Shown piece by piece: positions 1 to 5,503 of a stretch of DNA of 5,503 bases. Position 1 is the first letter of the stretch; each line of letters begins with the position of its first letter. Source of the stretch: Prevotellaceae bacterium (GTDB taxonomy: Bacteria; Bacteroidota; Bacteroidia; Bacteroidales; UBA932); contig JAIRLF010000083.1 of the NCBI GenBank assembly GCA_031259655.1, forward strand, positions 1 through 5,503, read 5' to 3'. The position numbers and the translations under genes were made by a program. The notes under the pieces were generated by a model, which was given only the letters and a program-made list of their open reading frames with translations, searched no databases and was not told where the DNA came from.

Positions 1-65
1 AGATGTAAATGAAACACCGACCCGTCGGAATTGATAATAAGCTCTGATGAAGGTATAACCGCCAT
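1..65 (-). CDS. Nucleoside phosphorylase (uridine phosphorylase-like), N-terminal fragment, cut by the window edge
   Basis: The reverse strand opens with ATG at 63-65 and stays open for 21 codons to the window edge. It reads MAVIPSSELIINSDGSVFHL and then H. The pattern I-P-x-S-E-L-I-x-N-x-D-G-S-x-F/Y-H-L-x-L is what I recall as the N-terminus of Bacteroidales nucleoside phosphorylases of the PNP/UDP family (Udp-like), which cleave nucleosides with phosphate to a free base and (deoxy)ribose-1-phosphate in the cytoplasm. The phosphate-binding glycine motif (GDPxR) would lie just beyond the edge and cannot be seen. A TATCTTTG promoter at 89-96 gives a leader of roughly 17 nt and supports both the gene and this start. 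No Shine-Dalgarno sequence is evident, as is normal in this phylum. Uridine versus purine specificity cannot be decided from this fragment. Confidence 0.78.
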   Translation of the reverse strand, partial: MAVIPSSELIINSDGSVFHLH

Positions 66-88
66 AATTGTCTACTAATTTCAGAGTG

Positions 89-96
89 CAAAGATA
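89..96 (-). promoter_or_regulatory. Bacteroidota-type promoter (-7 element) of the nucleoside phosphorylase gene
   Basis: On the minus strand this reads TATCTTTG followed by CAC, matching the Bacteroidota primary sigma -7 consensus TAnnTTTG. It lies 24 nt before the ATG of the phosphorylase gene. A -33 TTG at the usual 19-21 nt spacing is not present; the nearest TTTG (109-112) is only 12 nt away, so the upstream half is weak. Its presence indicates that the phosphorylase is transcribed separately from thyA. The start of transcription is inferred, not seen. Confidence 0.68.
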
Positions 97-403
97 AAGA
101 TAATTCAACAAAAGAATAATGATTGGAATTATCAGGGTACGGTTTTCGAGCTTTCATCATTCATATCTGTCTCGTCCGATGAGGCAACAATTTGAATTTT
201 TAAATCGACGTAGTCAAATGCATCTACACCGGACAATGCTGTGTGGCCGCCGAGGGCGTGCAGCGGTGAATAACATAACTCCAATTCAACGTCCGGTTCG
301 ATTACCGCTGACGGCAAACGGCTGTGAGAACAAACAGGAAGTAAAGGTATTGGTATATGGTAAGTTGTTGAGCATGACAACGCCGGTCAAACTCTTAACT
401 CAA
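97..403. other. Gap between thyA and the phosphorylase promoter with no convincing gene
   Basis: About 300 nt hold no gene I can identify. The stretch is not AT-rich like the other intergenic region here; by hand count about 35 of 60 bases at 241-300 are G or C. A minus-strand frame stays open at 132-380 (82 codons), but its only start at the upstream end is TTG and I recognise no family. A plus-strand frame is also open across it and runs on antisense into thyA. A hairpin at 290-313 (CGTC-CGGT, six-base loop, ACCG, two-base bulge, GACG) is not followed by a T-run on either strand, so it is not a standard terminator. No intrinsic terminator for thyA is visible. It may be a decayed gene or a long 3' region. 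Confidence 0.5.
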
Positions 404-1198
404 TTAAACCGCCACATCCGCTTTGATAGCAGGATAAGGGTCGTAGCCTGTCAGACGAAAATCCTCGTATTTGAAATCGAAGACAGATTTCACTTCCTTG
501 TTGATTTCCATCACGGGCAGGGGACGCGGCGTTCGCTGTAGTTGAGTGTTTACCTGTTCGATATGATTTGAGTAAATATGGACGTCGCCGAAAGTGTGGA
601 CAAAATCGCCCGGCGTCAAATCCGTAACTTGCGCTATCATCAATGTCAACAAAGCATACGAAGCGATATTGAACGGCACGCCAAGAAACACGTCGGCGCT
701 ACGTTGGTATAGCTGACACGATAGCCGTCCGTTAGCTACATAAAACTGGAACATGGCGTGACAGGGTGGCAAAGCCATGTTCTCCAAATCGGAAGGATTC
801 CATGCGCTTACAATGTGCCTGCGCGAATCGGGATTACGCCGGATAGATTCTATCACATTATTTATCTGGTCGATATGTTTACCGTTGCCGGCAGACCACG
901 ACCTCCATTGAGAACCGTAGACAGGACCGAGATTTCCGTTTTCGTCAGCCCATTCGTTCCAGATAGAGACCTTGTTGTCGAGCAAATATCGGATGTTCGT
1001 ATCGCCTTTCAGAAACCAGAGCAACTCGTATATTATCGACCGGAGATGGACTTTTTTAGTAGTCACCAACGGAAAACCTTCCGACAAGTCGAACCTCATC
1101 TGGTATCCGAACAAACTTTTTGTACCTGTGTTTGTCCTGTCCTGTTTTTCGACTCCTTCGTCGAGGATTTTTTTGAGTAAATCGAGATATTGTCGCAT
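404..1198 (-). CDS. thyA: Thymidylate synthase ThyA
   Basis: Cytoplasmic enzyme that methylates dUMP to dTMP with 5,10-methylenetetrahydrofolate, producing dihydrofolate; it is the de novo source of thymidine nucleotides. The protein is 264 residues, the same length as E. coli ThyA, and aligns with it without gaps as far as I can judge by eye. Key residues fall at the E. coli positions: Arg21 (phosphate), Glu58, Trp80, Tyr94, Arg126-Arg127, catalytic Cys146 in PPCH, Arg166, Asp169, Asn177, and His207/Tyr209, which bind dUMP. The E. coli Cys next to Arg166-Ser167 is Ala168 here, a common harmless difference. The ATG at 1196-1198 gives the typical MRQYLDLL start. The gene follows queA by 18 nt with no promoter seen between them, so it is probably the last gene of the GH95-queA-thyA unit. 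No dihydrofolate reductase gene follows within the window. Confidence 0.99.
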   Translation of the reverse strand: MRQYLDLLKKILDEGVEKQDRTNTGTKSLFGYQMRFDLSEGFPLVTTKKVHLRSIIYELLWFLKGDTNIRYLLDNKVSIWNEWADENGNLGPVYGSQWRSWSAGNGKHIDQINNVIESIRRNPDSRRHIVSAWNPSDLENMALPPCHAMFQFYVANGRLSCQLYQRSADVFLGVPFNIASYALLTLMIAQVTDLTPGDFVHTFGDVHIYSNHIEQVNTQLQRTPRPLPVMEINKEVKSVFDFKYEDFRLTGYDPYPAIKADVAV

Positions 1199-1216
1199 CG
1201 TTTGAGTGTGTATATT

Positions 1217-2428
1217 TTATTTATTATTAAACAATAAAGAACAATCGCCGTAGCTTAAAAACCTGAAATCGTTGTTCAAAGCATAATCGTAAACATCTTT
1301 CCACTTGTCGCCGATGAAAGCTGCAACCAAAAGAATCAAAGTGCTTTCGGGCTGATGAAAATTAGTTATCAGACCTTTAATCGTTCTGAACCGGTAACCC
1401 GGAATAATCATTATTTCGGTAGAAGCCTGTTCGGAAACTGTTTTTTGGCTATCCATTTTGTCGATGAGGCGCGTAAACGCTTCCCCTGCGCTCATATCGG
1501 AATCGTGTTGATATGCTTCCCATTGCGACAGAGAATAATCTTTTTTGGCGTCTGCCGCGACACCCAGCCAATAAAGGCTTTCGAGCATACGTGCGGAAGT
1601 TGTTCCCACGGCTATGATATCGCCGGTTTTATCGCGCAGATGTTCTAATGTCGAACGGTTTATGATAAAAGTCTCCTGATGCATTTCGTGTTTATGCGCA
1701 AGTTTTTCTTTTATCGGTTTGAAGGTGCCGGCGCCAACATGCAGGGTTATTTCCTCAAAGTCGACGCCTTTGTTTCTTAAAGCGGTCAGGACATTTTGGG
1801 TGAAATGCAGCCCCGCAGTCGGGGCTGCAACAGAACCCTTTAATTTCGAATATACTGTTTGATACGAATATTCGTCTATCTGTTCCGAATCGCGTTTAAG
1901 ATACGGCGGAATGGGAATATTTCCGCAACGGTCAAGCGTTTGCGAAAAATCAATGGGCGCGTTCCACTCGAACATGATTAAGAAATCGCCGTTAGCTTCT
2001 AATTTCTTTGCTCTAAGGCAGTACGTTTTTCCATTGTATTCTAATTTCTTTTCGAGTATTTCGTCTTTCCATTTCTTTGCGTTGCCGACGGCGCACCACC
2101 ACGAGCATTGAGATGTCGAAGATAAGGAGTCCTCGAAAGAGGACGGCGTCGCCGGATGCAAACAGAAAATTTCAATCACAGCGCCCGTCTCTTTCTTGAA
2201 AAAAATCCTCGCTCTGATGACTTTCGAGTTGTTGAAAACCATGAGCGAATCCGCCGAAATCACTTCGGGCAAATGCGAGAACGTGTGTTCCGAAATTTCC
2301 TTGTCGTAAACAAGCAGTTTGGAATTGTCGCGTTCCTTGTCCGGATAGCGGGCTATCTTTTCATCCGGCAAAGCGTAGATGTAATCTCCGACAGATATTT
2401 CCGGGACAACCTGCTTTTTATTTTTCAT
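1217..2428 (-). CDS. queA: S-adenosylmethionine:tRNA ribosyltransferase-isomerase QueA, long form
   Basis: QueA transfers and isomerises the ribosyl part of S-adenosylmethionine onto 7-aminomethyl-7-deazaguanine at tRNA position 34, making epoxyqueuosine, the penultimate step of queuosine synthesis in the cytoplasm. Family signatures are clear: [12 protein letters not shown] near residue 18, [12 protein letters not shown] (63-74), IPIPPYLKR (171-179), [21 protein letters not shown] (189-209), [10 protein letters not shown] (229-238), HEMHQE (247-252), [12 protein letters not shown] (273-284), [18 protein letters not shown] (354-371) and a C-terminal [11 protein letters not shown]. At 403 residues it is about 45 longer than E. 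coli QueA (356). By eye the extra length lies mainly at about 90-118 and 286-335. I recall similar ~400-residue versions in Bacteroidota. The ATG at 2426-2428 lies inside the end of the GH95 gene (11-bp overlap), which suggests translational coupling. All core motifs are intact, so activity is likely, but the role of the insertions is unknown. Confidence 0.96.
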   Translation of the reverse strand: MKNKKQVVPEISVGDYIYALPDEKIARYPDKERDNSKLLVYDKEISEHTFSHLPEVISADSLMVFNNSKVIRARIFFKKETGAVIEIFCLHPATPSSFEDSLSSTSQCSWWCAVGNAKKWKDEILEKKLEYNGKTYCLRAKKLEANGDFLIMFEWNAPIDFSQTLDRCGNIPIPPYLKRDSEQIDEYSYQTVYSKLKGSVAAPTAGLHFTQNVLTALRNKGVDFEEITLHVGAGTFKPIKEKLAHKHEMHQETFIINRSTLEHLRDKTGDIIAVGTTSARMLESLYWLGVAADAKKDYSLSQWEAYQHDSDMSAGEAFTRLIDKMDSQKTVSEQASTEIMIIPGYRFRTIKGLITNFHQPESTLILLVAAFIGDKWKDVYDYALNNDFRFLSYGDCSLLFNNK

Positions 2429-4916
2429 TGAACAAAATAGTCGTTACCTTTTGCAGACTGTTGTTTACGGTGATAACTTCGTTTTTTTCGGTGTTGTAAA
2501 CGATATGATTGTCGCCTGTGCGGAGATGCAGTTTCCCGCCCAGCGTGGACTTGATAACTGCTTTAGAGAGTTTGCCGTTTTCCCATGAAAGGTCGATGAC
2601 AAAACCGCCTCGCGCGCGCAACCCTTTGACCGAGCCTTTTGCAGCCAGAGCTGTCGGAAGCGAAGGCAACAAATGTATGTCGAACGAACCGTCGCCGGTG
2701 GGTAGATGGCTCTGCACCAACATTTCGGCAATCGCCGCCGTCGCTCCGAAATTACCGTCAATCTGGAAAGGAGGATGGTCGTCGAACAGGTTCGGTAAAG
2801 TCTTGCTACCCAACAGCACCGACAACAGTTTAAACGCATGGTCGCCGTCGTGCAGGCGGTTCCACATATTGATTTTCCATGCCAGACCCCAGCCTGTTCC
2901 GCCGTCGCCGCGGGCAATCAGGGTTTTGCGGGCAGCTTCGGCAAGTTCGGGCGTACCGACTACTGTTATCTGATGTCCGGGATGCAAACCGAACAGGTGA
3001 GAAGTGTGTCGATGATGCGGTTCGACTTCCGCATAGTCCTCAGCCCATTCGAGAATACGTCCTGTGGTCTTGCTGATTTGTATGGCAGGCAAACGGTTCA
3101 GAGTTTTTTTGCACTCGGCTCGGAAATCATTGTCCGTTTGCAGGATTTCGGATGCTTCGATACAATTGCTCAAGAGATTGTGTATGATTTCCAAATCCAT
3201 GGTAGCGCCATAAGTGAACACCGACTGTTCGCCGTTAGGCAGAATAAACGTGTTTTCGGGCGAATATGAAGGGTTTGTAACCAATTTTCCGGCGTATGCC
3301 GTTCCGGCGGGCGCTTCGACCAGAAAGTCCATAATGAAACGCGCCGCGCCTTTCATTATCGGATAACCGCGCTGTGCGAGAAACTCCTTATCGCCTGTGA
3401 AAGTGTAATGTTCCCATGGATGTTGAGCGAGCCATGCCGAACCTACAGGCCATATTCCTTGCGGTCCGTCGGCGGGAGCGGTGAATCCCCATGCGTCGGT
3501 GAGATGGTGAACCACCCATCCGCGCGCGCCGTATATTACTTTGGCGCTTTGCTCGCCGGGCTTTATCATCACGTCCATCAAATCGAACATGGGGATGTGC
3601 ATTTCGGAAAGATTGGCGATTTCGGCGGGCCAATAGTTCATCTGGAAATTGATGTTGGTATGGAAATCGGCATTCCAGGGCGCATACATTTGCCAAGCCC
3701 AAAGCCCCTGAAGATTCGCGGGCATACCTCCGGGACGCGAAGACGAAATCAACAGATATCGTCCGAATTGAAAATACGTCGCTACCAATCCCAAATCGGG
3801 TTTATTGTTTTTGCGCGCCAAATCAAGACGTTCGCTTGTTGGAAGCGATTCGACGTCGGCGGCTACTTTGCCCAGATTCAAGTCGACACGGTTGAAATAT
3901 TTTTGATGGTCGGCAATATGCGCCGCTTTTATTTGCTCGTATGGTTTGCCGAGGACTTTTGCGACGGTCGCGGCGCATTTATTCACAGGCTCGCCCGAAA
4001 ATTCGGTTATTCCTTTGGCAAGATTTGCCATTCCGGGATAGTTTGTAGCTCCGGCGACATACAGGGTAAGGACATCGGCGTTTTTGACGGACAGCACGTC
4101 GTTATCAACGTTTACCGTACCGTTTTCGGCTACTGCCTTTACCTGCGCCGCAAAGCTTATCCGCTTGGCATTGTTGTCCCTTGACGAAATGCGCCCGACG
4201 AGAAGCAGTGACGAAGGGTCGGAGGCGATTCCTCGACATTCGGCGTCCATTTCGCGCCGCAATGTGAGGTTGAGATTGATTTTGCGCTTTTTGTCGGCGC
4301 TGATTCTGACAACAATCACATCGTCAACAGCCGAAGCAAAATATTCGCGTGTGTATTTCACTCCTTCCGAAGTGTATCCTACAGTGACGACAGCAGTAGA
4401 AAGGTCGAGGCTGCGGACGTAATTCCCGGCTTTAAGTTCCGGAGTGTCGAACCATAACTCGCCTAAGGATTTATACGAACGGACGCCCGCCGGATTACCC
4501 ATCATCGTTTGTTCGGCAAGTTGAACGGCTTCGTTGTTTTTGTTTTCGAACAACAGACGCTGTATTTCGGGCAAAGCTTTCAGTCCTTCGGGATTGTTCG
4601 GGTCTAAAGGTTCGCCGTCCCAGACGGTATTTTCGTTCAACTGTAAACGTTCGTCGGTTACTCCTCCGAAAATCATTGCTCCGAGTTTCCCGTTCCCGAC
4701 AGGATAGGCTTCTTCCCACACTTTCGCCGAACTGCGCGCCCAAATCAGATTTTTCCCCAAGGGACGGGCTTCCGTTCCCGAAAATTGAGCTCTGTCTGTC
4801 CAATCTGCAGTAATCTGCGTTTTGCGTTTGCTTGCCGCCAATGTATTGTCTTGCGCAAGACATCTTCCGGTAAATAAGCTATTTACCATTAAAAGAACTA
4901 ATAAAATTTTCTTCAT
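2418..4916 (-). CDS. Secreted GH95 glycoside hydrolase, probable 1,2-alpha-L-fucosidase
   Basis: Glycoside hydrolase of family 95, which by inverting hydrolysis removes terminal alpha-1,2-linked L-fucose (some members remove L-galactose) from host or plant glycans. The 832-residue protein begins with a type I signal peptide (MKK, hydrophobic core, likely cleavage after CLA at residue 21), so it acts in the periplasm or outside the cell. The N-terminal beta-sandwich starts at about 57 ([19 protein letters not shown], 67-85); the (alpha/alpha)6 catalytic domain spans about 345-730; a C-terminal beta domain follows. Residues equivalent to those known from Bifidobacterium AfcA are present: the Asn pair in HTNIN (Asn421, Asn423), the acid Glu554 in SPEN, and Asp720 in QIDGNFG. 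A longer frame from TTG at 4959-4961 exists, but that codon is part of the promoter and the extension would spoil the signal peptide. An in-frame ATG at 4941-4943 is also less likely. Fucose versus L-galactose specificity is unresolved. Confidence 0.96.
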   Translation of the reverse strand: MKKILLVLLMVNSLFTGRCLAQDNTLAASKRKTQITADWTDRAQFSGTEARPLGKNLIWARSSAKVWEEAYPVGNGKLGAMIFGGVTDERLQLNENTVWDGEPLDPNNPEGLKALPEIQRLLFENKNNEAVQLAEQTMMGNPAGVRSYKSLGELWFDTPELKAGNYVRSLDLSTAVVTVGYTSEGVKYTREYFASAVDDVIVVRISADKKRKINLNLTLRREMDAECRGIASDPSSLLLVGRISSRDNNAKRISFAAQVKAVAENGTVNVDNDVLSVKNADVLTLYVAGATNYPGMANLAKGITEFSGEPVNKCAATVAKVLGKPYEQIKAAHIADHQKYFNRVDLNLGKVAADVESLPTSERLDLARKNNKPDLGLVATYFQFGRYLLISSSRPGGMPANLQGLWAWQMYAPWNADFHTNINFQMNYWPAEIANLSEMHIPMFDLMDVMIKPGEQSAKVIYGARGWVVHHLTDAWGFTAPADGPQGIWPVGSAWLAQHPWEHYTFTGDKEFLAQRGYPIMKGAARFIMDFLVEAPAGTAYAGKLVTNPSYSPENTFILPNGEQSVFTYGATMDLEIIHNLLSNCIEASEILQTDNDFRAECKKTLNRLPAIQISKTTGRILEWAEDYAEVEPHHRHTSHLFGLHPGHQITVVGTPELAEAARKTLIARGDGGTGWGLAWKINMWNRLHDGDHAFKLLSVLLGSKTLPNLFDDHPPFQIDGNFGATAAIAEMLVQSHLPTGDGSFDIHLLPSLPTALAAKGSVKGLRARGGFVIDLSWENGKLSKAVIKSTLGGKLHLRTGDNHIVYNTEKNEVITVNNSLQKVTTILFNEK

Positions 4917-4958
4917 ATTGTCATTTTTTTCAGTAAAAAACATTCTAAAATTATTGTG

Positions 4959-4988
4959 CAAAGATAAGAAACCTCATTGAATTGAGAA
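4959..4988 (-). promoter_or_regulatory. Bacteroidota-type promoter of the GH95-queA-thyA unit
   Basis: The minus strand carries TATCTTTG at 4959-4966, a perfect fit to the -7 consensus TAnnTTTG, again followed by CAC. Nineteen nt upstream is TTC (4986-4988), one base from the -33 TTG. Transcription would start near 4952, giving a leader of about 35 nt before the ATG at 4914-4916. An imperfect palindrome, CTCA-six bases-TGAG (4973-4986), fills the spacer and could be an operator, though this is speculative. No other TAnnTTTG was found upstream of queA or thyA on the same strand, so this is probably the promoter for all three genes. Confidence 0.72.
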
Positions 4989-5028
4989 TTTTTAAATCAA
5001 TGCAGGCGCTTTCAAATTGTCGAATCCC

Positions 5029-5053
5029 CGCTCTTGCGTCATTGCGAGGAGCG
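5029..5053. repeat. REP-like half-palindrome (CGTCATTGCGAGGAGCG) with a small hairpin
   Basis: The 17-mer at 5037-5053 matches, from memory, the start of a dispersed palindromic repeat that recurs in many bacterial genomes, including Bacteroidota. There it usually continues as an inverted copy ending in a GCAATCC-type sequence. Here the second half is missing: the 21-bp repeat array begins two bases later. Local pairing of CGCTCTT (5029-5035) with AGGAGCG (5047-5053), with one G-T pair, gives a seven-pair stem and an 11-nt loop. Membership of the repeat family cannot be proven from a single copy. Confidence 0.5.
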
Positions 5054-5054
5054 C

Positions 5055-5201
5055 AGTTCATCCGTACTATTGAAAAGTTCATCTATACTATTGAAAAGTT
5101 CATCTGTACTATTGAATAGTTCATCTGTACTATTGAAAAGTTCATCTGTACTATTGAAAAGTTCATCTGTACTATTGAATAGTTCACCTGTACTATTGAA
5201 T
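5055..5201. repeat. Tandem array of seven 21-bp repeats
   Basis: Seven units lie head to tail without spacers, starting at 5055, 5076, 5097, 5118, 5139, 5160 and 5181. The consensus is AGTTCATCTGTACTATTGAA plus A or T. Units 4 and 5 are identical to each other and to the consensus with A; units 3 and 6 are identical with a final T. Unit 1 has a change at base 9, unit 2 at base 10, unit 7 at base 7. Where a unit ends in T the junction forms the palindrome ACTATT-G-AATAGT. On the plus strand the array is open as a heptad (SSSVLLK/N) but lacks a proper start. It lies about 90 bp upstream of the GH95 -7 element. It may be a variable-number tandem repeat, a protein-binding array, or replication slippage without function. 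Confidence 0.97.
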
Positions 5202-5314
5202 TGTCAATTTATTTTTATTTCTATATGAGCGCTAAAATTGATGGATATATCCCATTCATTCAATTTAAACTAAAACCCAGACAAGTTTTTATGGATGGCA
5301 TCCGATCTGCGTTT
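5202..5314. other. AT-rich spacer downstream of the oxidoreductase gene
   Basis: This 113-nt stretch lies between the stop codon of the oxidoreductase gene and the repeat array. It contains a perfect 10-bp palindrome GGATATATCC (5243-5252), extendable to a near-palindrome ATGGATAT/ATATCCCAT with one bulged base (5241-5255), and a tight GGATG-G-CATCC motif near 5293-5303 whose one-base loop is too small for a stable hairpin. No stem followed by a T-run on the minus strand is present, so no intrinsic terminator can be called. Confidence 0.5.
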
Positions 5315-5503
5315 TTAATATTTGAAGACCCGATTACCTGCCATGATCTGTTGCCGACCCGGGTCGTATATTGTACGTAATCCGGTACGGAATGCAGCGT
5401 TTGCCATAGCGCAGGCAATAGTATGGCTATGACCGGCCTCTACCGGACAATTCGTCTTTATATTATTCGCTTTTACACATTCCATCCAGTTTTTCATGTG
5501 TGC
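5315..5503 (-). CDS. Gfo/Idh/MocA-family oxidoreductase, C-terminal fragment, cut by the window edge
   Basis: The frame is open from the window edge to TAA at 5315-5317 and encodes the last 62 residues, starting A-H-M-K-N-W-M-E-C-V. The H-M-K-N-W/F-x-x-C-V motif, then P-V-E-x-G-H-x-x-x-I-A at mid-fragment and a short tail ending in VFKY, are typical of the C-terminal end of Bacteroidota Gfo/Idh/MocA dehydrogenases. These NAD(P)-dependent enzymes act on sugars, inositols or related polyols, and some secreted members act as glycosidases (GH109). The N-terminal Rossmann domain and any signal peptide are outside the window, so substrate and location cannot be stated. A methionine codon at 5495-5497 is internal: the frame continues upstream with His and Ala in conserved positions. 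The gene is upstream of the GH95 gene in the same direction, but the 398-nt gap with its own promoter argues against one operon. Confidence 0.85.
   Translation of the reverse strand, partial: AHMKNWMECVKANNIKTNCPVEAGHSHTIACAMANAAFRTGLRTIYDPGRQQIMAGNRVFKY

Noticed and set aside
290..313. tRNA T-arm-like sequence GGTTCGATTACC
   Set aside because: The loop resembles a T-loop, but the stem and the remaining cloverleaf arms do not form; it fits better as an isolated hairpin.
132..380. Minus-strand 82-codon frame downstream of thyA
   Set aside because: Start is TTG only, no recognisable family, and the plus strand is equally open; kept as an observation, not called as a gene.
3408..4184. Long plus-strand open frame (258 codons) inside the GH95 gene
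   Set aside because: Antisense to a well-conserved catalytic domain with clear family motifs; a shadow frame.
4959..5098. Minus-strand frame running from the repeats into the GH95 promoter (about 43 codons from an ATG in the array)
   Set aside because: It covers a REP-like element and the promoter, resembles no family and is stopped in unit 2 by TAG; likely chance.
5055..5201. CRISPR array
   Set aside because: The repeats are directly adjacent with no unique spacers and there are no cas genes.
5034..5228. Plus-strand open frame with seven-residue repeats (SSSVLLK/N)
   Set aside because: It starts with TTG, has no ribosome binding site or promoter, and is entirely explained by a 21-bp tandem repeat that happens to lack stops plus a REP-like leader.
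5293..5303. Terminator of the oxidoreductase gene at GGATGGCATCC
   Set aside because: One-base loop and no T-run on the minus strand.

Overview
The window looks like a chromosomal segment of a member of the Bacteroidota, most likely the order Bacteroidales. Three observations support this. The two clear promoters carry the Bacteroidota -7 element TAnnTTTG, both times as TATCTTTG followed by CAC. The gene starts have no convincing Shine-Dalgarno sequences. The proteins resemble Bacteroidales versions, notably a long-form QueA, a secreted GH95 enzyme, and the N-terminus of a Udp-like nucleoside phosphorylase. All five recognisable genes lie on the minus strand, so the region is transcribed from right to left.

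Right to left: (1) 5315-5503 is the C-terminal end of a Gfo/Idh/MocA-family oxidoreductase that continues beyond the window. (2) 4917-5314 is an AT-rich gap. It holds seven tandem copies of a 21-bp repeat (5055-5201), a short REP-like hairpin next to them (5029-5053), and the promoter of the next gene (4959-4988). (3) 2418-4916 is a signal-peptide-bearing GH95 glycoside hydrolase (alpha-L-fucosidase type). (4) 1217-2428 is queA, which overlaps the end of the hydrolase gene by 11 bp. (5) 404-1198 is thyA, 18 nt after queA. (6) 66-403 has no convincing gene but is not AT-rich; its left end carries a second TATCTTTG promoter. (7) 1-65 is the start of a nucleoside phosphorylase gene that continues off the left edge.

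GH95, queA and thyA appear to form one transcription unit. An exported fucose-releasing enzyme is thus coupled to a queuosine tRNA-modification enzyme and to dTMP synthesis. There is no obvious metabolic link between them, so this is probably an opportunistic Bacteroidota operon. ThyA and the phosphorylase both touch pyrimidine/nucleoside metabolism, but the phosphorylase has its own promoter.

I see no strong evidence of a new multi-gene system. The least explained element is the 21-bp repeat array beside a REP-like half-palindrome upstream of the fucosidase promoter. Next come the long-form QueA and the unexplained gap at 97-403.
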